From NCBI GenBank assembly GCA_043811005.1, contig JBDRNO010000260.1, positions 1 through 64,000 on the forward strand: DNA of 64,000 nt. Direction: 5' to 3'. The translations under genes and the position numbers were made by a program. The stretch is from JBDRNO01 sp043811005 (GTDB lineage Bacteria > Bacteroidota > Bacteroidia > NORP154). Positions within the stretch are counted from its first letter, which is position 1; every line of letters starts with the position of its first letter. Below are positions 1 through 8,615 of the stretch, in pieces. The notes beneath the pieces are model-generated. The model saw nothing but the letters and a program-made list of their open reading frames with translations, did no database searches and was not told where the DNA came from.

Positions 1-28
1 AGTTTTGGTCATTGAGTTTTTGAGCATT

Positions 29-70
29 GTGATTTATTTGTTATTTGGTACTTGTAATTTGTAATTTTAA
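29..70. repeat. Degenerate heptamer array
   Basis: This AT-rich stretch reads in phased 7-nt units such as TTTGTTA, TTTGGTA, CTTGTAA and TTTGTAA. It matches the style of the clearer heptamer arrays elsewhere in the window. The rest of positions 1-300 holds a 40-bp palindrome, a partial copy of the GAGACGAG palindrome family (153-170), and no gene. Confidence 0.45.
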
Positions 71-89
71 AATTCATCCAAACATTCGG

Positions 90-129
90 ACTTTATAGAC
101 GGACACTAATTAGTGTTTGTCTATAAAGT
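90..129. repeat. 40-bp near-perfect palindrome
   Basis: The two 20-nt halves are complementary except for two G/T positions (101/118 and 102/117), with no loop. The core ACACTAATTAGTGT is itself a palindrome. The string CGGACACTAAT at 100-110 is identical to the right boundary of the IS4-type element plus its flank at 1595-1605, so it may be a relic of a past insertion. It is not followed by a T-tract, so it is not a typical terminator. Confidence 0.7.
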
Positions 130-300
130 GACAAAAATTGATAATTAAGGGAAGTATGCCTCGTCCCTATGTAACATTAAAAACCCTATGCTGTTTCAAA
201 AATAAAAAAACATGACTTTGGAGACAGACATTAATTAGCAAAAATAAACGAAATTATGTTCTTTACATTTATATTTGCTCAATTATGTCATTAAATGTAA

Positions 301-684
301 ATGAACAATATCCCAAATAAAGATAAATTCCAGCTCAAATTACGTAAAAATATTTTCATCTTTTTGAGCATTTTACAAAGTTTGAATTTGGCTGCTTACC
401 ATGTTTTATGGATAAAATTTTTACAATTATTCTTTTTACCCCTGGATTATTTTCCCTCAGTTATAGAAAGGTTATTTCTGAGAGCCAATATTGAAAATAA
501 ATATCCGGTTGTCTTTGTAGTAGGGATTCAACGCACGGGTTCAACATTTGTATCACAGGTCTTGGCTGACACGTTAATGTTTGCTCCATTGGGGAATCTT
601 GCAACGATCTTTTCGCGCTCTCGATATTATATCCACCGGCTATTTAAGATCTTTTATCATTGGTGTCCGATTAAAATAAGCTGA
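301..684 (+). pseudogene. Sulfotransferase, 5' fragment cut by an IS element
   Basis: The first 120 codons resemble the N-terminal part of a PAPS-dependent sulfotransferase. A hydrophobic segment (residues about 18-50) is followed by VVFVVGIQRTGSTFVSQVL at about 70-88, the 5'-phosphosulfate-binding loop of the family. The IS4-type element begins at 663, so the last codons (to the stop at 684) come from its end. Full proteins of this type are about 300-400 residues. No remainder of the gene is seen beyond the IS, where an unrelated TPR gene starts, so the downstream part has been lost. The fragment keeps the cofactor loop but not the rest of the catalytic domain and is very unlikely to be active. 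Confidence 0.75.
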
Positions 685-1601
685 GTTTCAATTGATTAGG
701 ATTTTGTTCTTTGACATCTTGATATATTTGATTTGTAAGTAGCTCATTTAGAGGCGTTTTGTCCAAAAGCGAAACACTCAAAATCTGTAGAATTTCGTAT
801 GTTGACCGCTTAAGTTTCAATTTGCTTTTGACAATAGCTACCAGTGTGTATGTAATGATAGCGATGTAAACTTGTGTTTTTACTGCATTTGGTGTTGTTC
901 CCCAAAAAGATTGTATTTTCAAGTGTTGTTTTATCCACTTGAAAAACAACTCTACTTTCCATCTGTATTTGTAGAGTAGAGTAATCTCCTGCGGGAACAA
1001 TTCAAAATTGTTTGTCAAATATACAAACACTCGCTGTTCTTTGCTAACATAATATTTCACCCTGCGGAGTTTCTCCGGGTATGACTTTGCTGATTTGTAA
1101 CCGACCAATTTTGCAATTTGGTCACACCTTACACCGGTAGATTTATCATGCTTATTTGAATACATCCTGGTAAAACGAAAATTATCTTTTGCCCGGGTAA
1201 CAAAATATGCTCTGCTTTGATGAATGGTATAAAGCCGTTCAAAGTCAACATAGGCCCGGTCAAGTATGTAAAAGCCTTCTATCTCATATACAAGATAATC
1301 TAATCCGTGTACGTCATGAGTTGCTGCGTTTGTAATATGAACGAAATTTGGAATAGATGTTTTTACATCGTATAGCGTATGTAGCTTAATAGCAGCTTTG
1401 GTTTTCCGAGAAACACACCTGTCAAATACCCGTGAGGGTAGAAGGTCGGTTAATTGTGAAAAGACATATCTTCCTTGATTCATAGCTTTCGGTTTTTTTC
1501 CGAAGCTATAAAACCAATTTAAATCGTCACCGACTTAAAATTCTATATAAATCAAATATATCAATAATTTCAAAGAACTATTTATTAATTTTATCGGACA
1601 C
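663..1601 (-). mobile_element. IS4-family insertion sequence, internally deleted
   Basis: The element is bounded by imperfect inverted repeats: GTGTCCGATTAAAAT at 663-677 and the complement of GTGTCCGATAAAATT at 1587-1601. Its one gene is a transposase on the minus strand. The total of 939 bp is several hundred bases shorter than autonomous relatives, matching a deletion inside the transposase. No direct target duplication is visible: the flanks are TTTATCATTG on the left and TAATGATGAA on the right. This fits recombination between two IS copies, or a deletion next to the IS, rather than a simple insertion. Confidence 0.8.
671..1483 (-). pseudogene. IS4-family transposase lacking the first catalytic Asp
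   Basis: A DDE transposase of the IS4 group common in Bacteroidota. At 270 residues it is about 110 short of what I recall for the family. The N-terminus (MNQGRYVFSQLTDLLPSRVF) runs at about residue 27 directly into IKLHTLYDVKT, which normally follows the first catalytic region. The helical domain and the first Asp motif (FDSTT-like) are therefore missing through an in-frame deletion. The second Asp (YILDRAYVDFERLY) and the YRWKVELFFKWIKQ motif with the catalytic Glu remain. It should be inactive by itself; mobilisation in trans through its terminal repeats is possible. Confidence 0.8.
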
Positions 1602-1603
1602 TA

Positions 1604-3709
1604 ATGATGAAACATAATAAAAGAAAAAAACAAGATAGAATACAACAGGCGAAAAAATCGTCAAACATGACCGGAAAAAGCCGGGAAGGGGATATAATAA
1701 AGAGAGAAAAAACAAACCGGCTTAAAACCGGCATAGTTTTATTGATCATTATGTTAATCACCTACGTCTCATTTTCCCCATCCCTGGATAATGATTTCAC
1801 TAATTGGGATGACCCAAAATACCTTACGGAAAATAATCAGATAAAATATCTCTCTTTAACAAACCTGAAAAATATTTTTTTAGGCAAAGAACTTAAAGGT
1901 AAATCATACGTACCCTTATCTCAGGTAAGCTTTGCATTAGAATACAATTACTTTCGCTTATATCCTAAGATTTATCATTTCAATAATCTTCTGCTTCATT
2001 TATTGAACACTGCCCTGGTTTTTTGGTTGATATTGTTATTATGTCAAAAATTAGGGGTTTCAGTTATCACTGCCCTATTATTCGGGATACACCCGCTACA
2101 TGTAGAATCTGTTGCCTGGCTTACTGAACGCAAAGACGTTCTTTCCTCTTTTTTCTACCTGGCAGCAATTATTAGTTATATGATATATCGTTCAAAAGAC
2201 AAATACAAACCCTTGTTTTACGCTTTGCTATTATTGTTTTTTATACTATCCTGTTTGGCGAAATCTTCTGCTGTGACCCTTCCTGTAATATTAGTGGTGA
2301 TTGACTATTTTTCGTATAAAAAATTCCACTTTAAAACCATCGTTGATAAAGTTCCCCTTTTTGTTTTATCACTTATATGGGGCATTATTACTACGATAAA
2401 AAATAAAGGGAGCATTGCCTCAAGCGAGGCATTCACTCTCTTGGAAAGAACGCTTTTTGCATTTTACGGCATTGTGAACTATTTATACAAGTTGATTGTA
2501 CCTGTCAACCTTTCTTGCTTTTATCCCTATCCCAACCTGATTGATGGAAGATTACCAATCATCTTTTACATTGCTCCCTTTATTGTTATGATATTGGCAT
2601 TCCTGGCTTACAAATCCATAAAATATACTAAAACCATTGTTTTCGGAGTTTTATTTTTCTTTTTTACAATTGCATTGGTGTTGCAATTTTTTCCCGTTGG
2701 CCCTAATATTGTAACCGACAGATACACATATATACCTTATATCGGAATATTTTTCATCATCGGGCAGGGATACAGTTATCTGCAAGATCAAAAGACAAAG
2801 AGATTTTCGTTTCTAAAGCAAGTTTCACTAATAGTTTTAATATGCTTTATTGGTGTTTTATCCTATCTAAGTCACGCACGGTGTAAGGTATGGAAAAATA
2901 GTCTGACTTTGTGGACGGATGTGATAAATAAATACCCCAACAATCCCGAAGGTTATCTGAACAGGGGACAATATTACACCGATATCGGTGAACTTGATAA
3001 AGCATTGCCTGATTATAACATCACAATTGCTCTTAAGCCCAATGCTACCTTAGCTTATATTAACAGGGGCAATGTTTATGGCAGGAGTGGAGAATACGAC
3101 AAAGCACTTAATGATTACAGCAAAGCTATTTCATTGAGCCCAACCACGTCTAAAATATATCTTAACCGCGGTAATGTATATGGTCTGCAGGAAAAGCACG
3201 ACTCTGCCATCGCTGATTTCACCAAAGCAATATCCCTGGAGCGCAATTACTTAGATGCTCATGTGAACAGGGCAATTTCATACTCTAAAATAAAAGAGTT
3301 TGATAAAGCTTTTGAGGATTTCAACAAAGCATTGGAGATACATCCGACCTCTATAAGCACTTACGCTATGAGAGCTTATGCTTATTTAGACCAAGGCAGC
3401 TACGACAAATCAATAACTGACTACAACATATTGATAAAATTTGATCCTAAGGATGCAAATTCTTACTTTTACAGGGGGCTGGCTTATCAGAAAAAAAAAG
3501 ATTACAACTCTGCTATAAGAAATTACAGTATGACACTCAAAATTAATCCCGGCAATGGTGCAGCTTATCTTAACCGCTCTTTGTCTTATGATGCTAAAAA
3601 TGATTATCCAAAGGCATTACAGGATGCCCTGTCTGCACAGAAATTAAGTCAAAATATGGGTAGGGATTATATTGAACGGCTCAGGAAAGCAGTAGACAGT
3701 AGGCAATAG
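1604..3709 (+). CDS. Multi-spanning TPR protein, TMTC/GT-C-like
   Basis: A 701-residue inner membrane protein. A basic N-tail (1-40) precedes roughly ten hydrophobic segments (about 42-430), then about eight tetratricopeptide repeats (about 440-690). The first loop carries NWDDPKY and a later one HPLHVESVAWLTERKD; these acidic and His-rich loops are typical of the GT-C fold and of TMTC-type protein O-mannosyltransferases. A role in lipid-linked sugar transfer to exported proteins is inferred. The ATG lies 2 bp beyond the IS right end, so the native leader has been replaced and expression may depend on the IS. The last codons (DSRQ, stop) are written by a heptamer array. Confidence 0.7.
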   Translation: MMKHNKRKKQDRIQQAKKSSNMTGKSREGDIIKREKTNRLKTGIVLLIIMLITYVSFSPSLDNDFTNWDDPKYLTENNQIKYLSLTNLKNIFLGKELKGKSYVPLSQVSFALEYNYFRLYPKIYHFNNLLLHLLNTALVFWLILLLCQKLGVSVITALLFGIHPLHVESVAWLTERKDVLSSFFYLAAIISYMIYRSKDKYKPLFYALLLLFFILSCLAKSSAVTLPVILVVIDYFSYKKFHFKTIVDKVPLFVLSLIWGIITTIKNKGSIASSEAFTLLERTLFAFYGIVNYLYKLIVPVNLSCFYPYPNLIDGRLPIIFYIAPFIVMILAFLAYKSIKYTKTIVFGVLFFFFTIALVLQFFPVGPNIVTDRYTYIPYIGIFFIIGQGYSYLQDQKTKRFSFLKQVSLIVLICFIGVLSYLSHARCKVWKNSLTLWTDVINKYPNNPEGYLNRGQYYTDIGELDKALPDYNITIALKPNATLAYINRGNVYGRSGEYDKALNDYSKAISLSPTTSKIYLNRGNVYGLQEKHDSAIADFTKAISLERNYLDAHVNRAISYSKIKEFDKAFEDFNKALEIHPTSISTYAMRAYAYLDQGSYDKSITDYNILIKFDPKDANSYFYRGLAYQKKKDYNSAIRNYSMTLKINPGNGAAYLNRSLSYDAKNDYPKALQDALSAQKLSQNMGRDYIERLRKAVDSRQ

Positions 3710-3717
3710 GCAGTATG
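3690..3717. repeat. Heptamer array across a stop codon
   Basis: Four phased 7-nt units of the type CAGTAGG/CAATAGG. The array supplies the last codons and the TAG stop (3707-3709) of the TPR gene, so the C-terminus has been rewritten by the repeat. An equivalent case is the end of rplV. Confidence 0.75.
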
Positions 3718-3822
3718 GAAATATACAACATCAATACCAAAAGGCTGAAAACCCGGGAATCTGAAAACGTTAACTAGTGATTGTTAATAAAATCAGATTT
3801 TTGTGCAAAAATATGAGATATT

Positions 3823-3848
3823 TAGAGACGAGTCATGCCTCGTCTCTA
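3823..3848. repeat. GAGACGAG palindromic repeat
   Basis: Perfect 10-bp arms TAGAGACGAG and CTCGTCTCTA flank a 6-nt centre. Related copies lie at 153-170 (partial) and 63448-63492 (interrupted). It sits between the ends of convergent genes (the TPR gene and ald) and could fold in either transcript, but has no T-tract. Confidence 0.7.
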
Positions 3849-3899
3849 CTTCCCAAAATACCGAGATTTTAAAAAAAAGTCATTATTGGTGGACACAAA

Positions 3900-5120
3900 T
3901 CAAAATGCAACCATCAGCAGGTCAATATCCTTATACGGAATATTAAAGGCCTCACCGAGCATTTTACTGGTAAGAATCCCGCTGTACAAATATACACCAT
4001 GGCGGACTCCCCTGTTTACTCTTAGCATATTATCTATACCTCCTTCTTCTCCCATGTTTATAAGAATAGGTGCGAAAATATTGCTCAGGGCATAAGAAGC
4101 TGTACGGGCAACCCTCGAAGCGATGTTTGGGACACAGTAATGAACAACGCCAAATTGTCTGTAAACCGGCTCATTATGATTGGTTACTCTTGAAGTTTCA
4201 AAACATCCACCCTGATCAATACACACATCAACTATAACCGACCCGAATTTCATCTCTTTTACCATCTCTTCACTGACCATGCATGGCGTTCTTTTGTCTG
4301 GTGCACGTACAGCGCCAATAGCCACATCCGCCCTCTTTAGCTCTTTCTTTAATACTTCCGGTTGAAATATACAGGTAAAAACCCTTGTTCCCAGAACATT
4401 TTGCAACCTCCGTAATTTAGATAATGAATTATCAAATACTTTTACGATCGCTCCCAACCCTAATGCAGCCCGTGCAGCAAATTCCCCAACTGTCCCTGCA
4501 CCAAGTATCACTACTTCAGTGGGAGTTACTCCAGATACACCGCCCAACATCAACCCTTTTCCTTGATTTACATTGCTTAACAGCTCAGCAGCTATTAACA
4601 CTGCCGTGTTTCCAGCTATCTCACCCATCGACCTAATAACAGGATAAATACCATCATCTCCCTTAATTGTATCAAAAGCTATTGCAGTCACTTTTTTGAA
4701 AATAAGTTTTTTAATATAATCTTTGGGTTGAACAGGAAGTAGCAGGGTAGAGAAAATAGTTTGCCTTCTTTGCAACAAATCAATCTCTTTTAAAGTGAGG
4801 GGAGCAACTTTCATAATAATATCCGCTTTGTAAACTTCCTCAGCAGTCTTCACTATTTTACCGCCAGCTTCACTGTAATCATTATCCTGGAAATTGGCTG
4901 CCTTTCCCGCATCTTTTTCAATAACGACCGTATGCCCGTTATTAACCAGTAAAGAAACCGAATCCGGAACCAATGTAACTCGGTTCTCCTGAAGGAAAGT
5001 CTCTTTGGGAATGCCAATAAAAAGCCGAGACTTTTTCCTGCCAACCTCAAGCTTTTCCTCCTGAGGCATTAATGTCTCAAACTTTGCAAAAGACGGAAAG
5101 TCTTGTTTTGTACCTGTCAT
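3900..5120 (-). CDS. ald: Alanine dehydrogenase
   Basis: Cytoplasmic NAD-dependent enzyme interconverting L-alanine and pyruvate plus ammonia. The 406-residue chain has an N-terminal extension of about 33 residues, then the family start IGIPKE (about 35-40), a GAGTVGEFAARAALGLGA Rossmann loop near 205-222, and the C-terminal MGEEGGIDNMLR segment. Transhydrogenase alpha subunits share the fold, but the length and single-chain layout favour Ald. It is the last gene of the porX-tsaE-ald run and is separated from tsaE by about 100 nt containing a CCGCCAACTGGCGG palindrome and ATTTG-type heptamers. The ATG at 5120 is the only good start. Confidence 0.88.
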   Translation of the reverse strand: MTGTKQDFPSFAKFETLMPQEEKLEVGRKKSRLFIGIPKETFLQENRVTLVPDSVSLLVNNGHTVVIEKDAGKAANFQDNDYSEAGGKIVKTAEEVYKADIIMKVAPLTLKEIDLLQRRQTIFSTLLLPVQPKDYIKKLIFKKVTAIAFDTIKGDDGIYPVIRSMGEIAGNTAVLIAAELLSNVNQGKGLMLGGVSGVTPTEVVILGAGTVGEFAARAALGLGAIVKVFDNSLSKLRRLQNVLGTRVFTCIFQPEVLKKELKRADVAIGAVRAPDKRTPCMVSEEMVKEMKFGSVIVDVCIDQGGCFETSRVTNHNEPVYRQFGVVHYCVPNIASRVARTASYALSNIFAPILINMGEEGGIDNMLRVNRGVRHGVYLYSGILTSKMLGEAFNIPYKDIDLLMVAF

Positions 5121-5176
5121 AAGTGATTTGCGATTTGGGATTTATGTTTAAGTATCAGAATTTCAATATTATTTCT

Positions 5177-5192
5177 TCCGCCAACTGGCGGA
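5177..5192. repeat. CCGCCAGCTGGCGG palindrome, one mismatch
   Basis: TCCGCCAACTGGCGGA, a one-base variant of the dispersed 16-bp palindrome. It lies between tsaE and ald and is followed by ACAAAGGACGCTAAG, similar to what follows the copy at 30191. Confidence 0.75.
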
Positions 5193-5222
5193 CAAAGGAC
5201 GCTAAGAATTATTAATTATTAA

Positions 5223-5687
5223 CTAACATCGTTGAATAGTGATATGTCTTTTTTCGTTTTTATCAGCTTCCTTTTCTTCAATTATCACTTTTACGTAATT
5301 AGGGGGTAAAAGAGTTTCAATTTTTTCCGGCCATTCGATAAAACAGTATGAATTACTATAAAAATAATCTTCATATCCCATATCATATACCTCATAAATA
5401 TTTTTTATCCTAAAAAAATCAATATGATAAATTGTTACAGGGTGCTGGGGGCTGGGCTCTGAAGGCTTAGTGCGGATTTTATAAACATTAACTATAGAGA
5501 AGGATGGGCTGACAGCAATGTCTTCAACCCCCAATTGTTCACATATCGCTTTAATAAAGGTTGTTTTTCCCGCCCCCATTATACCGTAAAATGCAAAAAT
5601 CCTGTCATTCTCACAAAAATCCAAAAGCTCTTTTGCTGCGATTCTTAGGTCAGTGAGGTTATTACAGATGATCTTTTTTTGAACCAA
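5223..5687 (-). CDS. tsaE: tRNA threonylcarbamoyladenosine biosynthesis ATPase TsaE
   Basis: TsaE is the small ATPase that works with TsaB and TsaD in making t6A37 on ANN-decoding tRNAs. The 154-residue protein has a Walker A loop GIMGAGKTTF near 35-44, the SPSFSIVNVY segment near 60-70, and IYHIDFFRI followed by YEDYF and a CFIEWPEK Walker B-like strand. Between NVYKI and IYHIDF there is an extra stretch (about RTKPSEPSPQHP) coded by phased 7-nt units, which looks like an in-frame heptamer insertion in a surface loop. The start is a TTG (5687), 13 nt downstream of an exact AAATTCCGATACAAT motif; no nearby in-frame ATG exists. Confidence 0.9.
   Translation of the reverse strand: MVQKKIICNNLTDLRIAAKELLDFCENDRIFAFYGIMGAGKTTFIKAICEQLGVEDIAVSPSFSIVNVYKIRTKPSEPSPQHPVTIYHIDFFRIKNIYEVYDMGYEDYFYSNSYCFIEWPEKIETLLPPNYVKVIIEEKEADKNEKRHITIQRC
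5443..5470. repeat. Heptamer array inside tsaE
   Basis: Plus-strand phased units such as GGGTGCT, GGGGGCT and GGGCTCT, much richer in G than the surrounding gene. Three units equal 21 nt, so seven codons can be added without a frameshift. Confidence 0.5.
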
Positions 5688-5700
5688 GTTTTATTAATTT

Positions 5701-5715
5701 ATTGTATCGGAATTT
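5701..5715 (-). promoter_or_regulatory. AAATTCCGATACAAT leader motif (tsaE)
   Basis: Exact consensus on the coding strand, 13 nt before the tsaE start. It is one of about ten copies found in gene leaders of this window; its function is unknown. Confidence 0.6.
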
Positions 5716-5721
5716 AACAAT

Positions 5722-7389
5722 TCATTTCGTACTTATAACAACCACCGGTATCAACATTTCCTCCATTGATATGCCCCCGTGCTGAAAGGTGTTCTTGAAA
5801 AAATTAGCGTAGTAATTATAATTATTGGGATATACAAAATACTTATCCTCTTTGGCAAAAATATATGAAGTGCTGACATTGGGTTTTGGCAGGAAAGCAT
5901 CCGCGGGATTCCCCACTGCAAACACATCTTTATTATCATAGTTTAATAATTTTCCCTGCTTGTAACGCAAATTAGTTGTTATGTTTTTGTCGCCAACCAC
6001 TTTAGATGGTTCCTTAACACGGATAGCTCCATGGTCAGTTGTTATAACCAGTTTTGCCTCTTTCCCATGTCCAGCCTGGGACAACCTGGCAATTTGCCTT
6101 AATGTCTCCAATAATGGTGAATGCTCAAACCATGATAAGGTCAATGAACGGTATGCAGCTTCATCATCAGCCAGTTCTTTGATTATCTCTATTTCAGTCC
6201 GGGCATGTGAAAGCATATCAACAAACTTGTAAATTATAACATTTAATTGGTTATTCATCAAGTTGTTAATATTGTCAATCAATTTTTTCCCGTCTTTCAG
6301 ATTTGTGATTTTCGTATAGGAATACTTGACATCTTTCCCAAGTCGTTTGAGCTGTGCATCTATAAATTCCTCTTCGTGCATGTTCTTTCCTCTTTCATCA
6401 GTATCGCAAACCCATAATTGCGGGAATCTTTTTTCGATTTCCGATGGTAAAAGACCAGCAAAAATTGCATTTCTCGAATATTGAGTAGCTGTAGGTAAAA
6501 TACTGTAATAAAGTTCTTCTGTTTCTATTCTGAAATGTTCGTTTATTATTGGTAGAAACGATTTCCATTGGTCATATCTGAGATTGTCAATAAGTATCAA
6601 GAACACTGTCGTTCTATTCTCAAAAAGAGGGATGACCTTGTTTTTAAAAAGTGTGTGTGATAACACAGGAGGAGCAGCCCCACCCCCCGACCCCTTCTCC
6701 GCCAGCTGGCGGAAATGGGAGAGCCCGCCCCCAGACCCTCCTTCCCTCTTGCCTGTGAAATTCTCGTCAGAACCCGAAGCATTGAGCCAGCTTAAATAAT
6801 TTGACTGAATAAACCTGCAGAATAAATTATTGGCTTCTACTTTTTGCATTTGTAGTATTTCATTCATCCCGCTATCATTTGAACTCTCCAACTCCAATTC
6901 CCAATAAACTATCTTTTTGTAAATATCTATCCATCTCTCATGACTTAAATCATCATTTAATGCCATTCCAATATTTCTGAATTCCTGCTGATAAGCCGAG
7001 GTGGTCTTTTCGCTAACCAATCTTTTTGTCTCAATATTTTTTTTAATTGACAATAATATCTGCTTGGGATTAACTGGTTTTATTAAGTAATCAGATATTT
7101 TTGAACCAATGGCATCATCCATCAGGTTTTCTTCTTCGCTTTTAGTGATCATCACTACAGGCAGATCGGGATAAGAATTTTTTATTTCACTGAGAGTTTC
7201 AAGCCCTGATAAACCGGGCATTTGCTCATCAAGAAACACAATATCAAAATGGCAATCATCTATCAGGTTCAAAGCATCATCACCGTTATTTGCAGTGACT
7301 ACTCTATATCCTTTCTCCTCTAGAAAAAGCACATGCGGTTTCAACAGGTCAATCTCATCATCTACCCAGAGAATATTTATTTTTTCCAT
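5722..7389 (-). CDS. porX: PorX-type response regulator with PglZ domain
   Basis: PorX links the PorY histidine kinase to expression of the type IX secretion system; its PglZ domain is a phosphodiesterase of the alkaline-phosphatase fold. Here residues 1-120 form a receiver domain with the phospho-acceptor Asp54 (DIVFLDEQMPG) and a Lys in the VMITKSEEEN strand. A helical linker follows. The PglZ domain starts near 250 with LILIDNLRYDQW, and has PTATQYSRNAIFAG, MLSHARTE and TTDHGAIRV metal-site segments. At 555 residues it is longer than relatives of about 520, owing to a Gly/Pro-rich insert at about 213-243 coded by a GC-rich repeat. It is the first gene of the porX-tsaE-ald run. Confidence 0.9.
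   Translation of the reverse strand: MEKINILWVDDEIDLLKPHVLFLEEKGYRVVTANNGDDALNLIDDCHFDIVFLDEQMPGLSGLETLSEIKNSYPDLPVVMITKSEEENLMDDAIGSKISDYLIKPVNPKQILLSIKKNIETKRLVSEKTTSAYQQEFRNIGMALNDDLSHERWIDIYKKIVYWELELESSNDSGMNEILQMQKVEANNLFCRFIQSNYLSWLNASGSDENFTGKREGGSGGGLSHFRQLAEKGSGGGAAPPVLSHTLFKNKVIPLFENRTTVFLILIDNLRYDQWKSFLPIINEHFRIETEELYYSILPTATQYSRNAIFAGLLPSEIEKRFPQLWVCDTDERGKNMHEEEFIDAQLKRLGKDVKYSYTKITNLKDGKKLIDNINNLMNNQLNVIIYKFVDMLSHARTEIEIIKELADDEAAYRSLTLSWFEHSPLLETLRQIARLSQAGHGKEAKLVITTDHGAIRVKEPSKVVGDKNITTNLRYKQGKLLNYDNKDVFAVGNPADAFLPKPNVSTSYIFAKEDKYFVYPNNYNYYANFFKNTFQHGGISMEEMLIPVVVISTK
6662..6747. repeat. GC-rich palindromic insert within porX
   Basis: An 86-nt block far richer in G+C than the gene around it, carrying a perfect TCCGCCAGCTGGCGGA palindrome (6698-6713) flanked by C-rich runs. 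It is read in frame as a Gly-rich linker between the receiver/helical part and the PglZ domain. Related blocks are at 50085-50262 (inside a glycosyltransferase) and 51075-51170 (intergenic). Confidence 0.7.
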
Positions 7390-7468
7390 TTTTTATTATT
7401 TGCTACATGACAAATTTAGATAAATTTATACTAATTTCAATCCAAATATGCTTAATATAATAGTAATC

Positions 7469-7501
7469 TTGACTTTATAAACGCTAAAAACTTTACTTTT
7501 G
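7469..7501 (+). promoter_or_regulatory. Candidate promoter of the lpx cluster
   Basis: A TTG at 7469-7471 and TACTTTTG at 7494-7501 match the Bacteroidota -33 and -7 elements (TTG and TAnnTTTG) with a 22-nt spacer. The predicted start of transcription is about 65 nt before the lpxD ATG. porX is transcribed divergently. Confidence 0.55.
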
Positions 7502-7570
7502 CAATAATTATAATGTAAATAAGTTTTAATAAACTGAAATTAATTTATATTTTTGTCTAAAATTGCTAAA

Positions 7571-8611
7571 ATGGAATTTTCAGCTGAACAAATATCAGAA
7601 CTATTAGGCGGACAAATTGAAGGTAACCCTGAAATAGTTATCAACAAGGTTTCTAAAATCGAAAACGGTAGTCCCAATTCTATTTCATTCCTGGCAAATC
7701 CAAAATATACACCATACATATACTCCACCAACGCTTCAATCGTAATAGTAAACAAGAACTTTGTTCCTGAACAACCTATTAATGCAACCTTGATCAGGGT
7801 TGACGATCCATATCAATGTTTTGCAAAGCTGTTGAATACTTATGATAAGGAAAAACAAAACAAAACAGGTATTGAACGTTCATCCTATATATCAAAAAAA
7901 GCTCAATTAGGAAAAAACGTATATATTGGCGCATTTGCCTATGTGGCTGATAATGTTATAATAGGAGATAATGTAAAGCTTTATCCACATGTTTATGTAG
8001 GGGACAATGTTGAAATAAAATCCGGCACTGTATTATATGCCGGAGCTAAAGTCTGTCCTGGTTGTAAGATAGGCGCTAATTGCACAATCCACATGGGAGT
8101 TATTATTGGCGGTGATGGATTTGGGTTTACATTGCAATGTGATAATGATTATCAAAAAGTGGCACAAATTGGAAATGTAGTTATTGAAGATAATGTAGAA
8201 ATAGGAGCAAATACTGCAATTGACAGGGCTACTTTGGGCTCTACAATTATCAAAAAAGGAGTAAAATTAGACAATTTAATACAAATTGCCCATAATGTAG
8301 AAATTGGTGAAAACACTGTAATCGCGGCTCAAACAGGCATTGCAGGCTCCACCAAGATCGGTAGAGATTGCATGATTGGCGGTCAGGTAGGCATTGTAGG
8401 ACACATAACTATCGCAGATAAGGTGAAAATCGCTGCTCAATCTGGTATTTCTTCAAATTTAAAAGAAGGGGAAATTGTTCAGGGCTCTCCATCTTTTTAC
8501 ATTGGTGACTATAAGAGAGCTTACGTATTATTCCGAAGACTTCCCGAACTGCAAAACAGAATTAAAGAATTGGAAAAAGAACTCCGCAAACTCAAACAAC
8601 CTGCCTTGTAA
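7571..8611 (+). CDS. lpxD: UDP-3-O-acylglucosamine N-acyltransferase LpxD
   Basis: Third step of lipid A synthesis: transfer of a 3-hydroxyacyl chain from ACP to the 2-amino group of UDP-3-O-acyl-glucosamine. The 346-residue protein has the N-terminal uridine-binding domain (about 1-100; SISFLANPKY near 38-47), a left-handed beta-helix of hexapeptide repeats (about 105-320) with the catalytic-type segment IQIAHNVEIG, and a C-terminal helix. ATG 7571 (MEFSAEQISELLGG) is preferred over an upstream TTG because it fits the family N-terminus. It is separated by 4 nt from lpxC-fabZ. Confidence 0.93.
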   Translation: MEFSAEQISELLGGQIEGNPEIVINKVSKIENGSPNSISFLANPKYTPYIYSTNASIVIVNKNFVPEQPINATLIRVDDPYQCFAKLLNTYDKEKQNKTGIERSSYISKKAQLGKNVYIGAFAYVADNVIIGDNVKLYPHVYVGDNVEIKSGTVLYAGAKVCPGCKIGANCTIHMGVIIGGDGFGFTLQCDNDYQKVAQIGNVVIEDNVEIGANTAIDRATLGSTIIKKGVKLDNLIQIAHNVEIGENTVIAAQTGIAGSTKIGRDCMIGGQVGIVGHITIADKVKIAAQSGISSNLKEGEIVQGSPSFYIGDYKRAYVLFRRLPELQNRIKELEKELRKLKQPAL

Positions 8612-8615
8612 GCAT

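Noticed and set aside
90..129. Rho-independent terminator
   Set aside because: The stem has no loop and is not followed by a T-tract.
6584..6799. Plus-strand Pro/Ser-rich protein opposite porX
   Set aside because: Shadow of the GC-rich insert; porX is clearly coded on the other strand.
8475..8615. Upstream extension of LpxC
   Set aside because: Overlaps the end of lpxD in another frame; ATG 8616 gives the conserved start with a 4-nt spacer.
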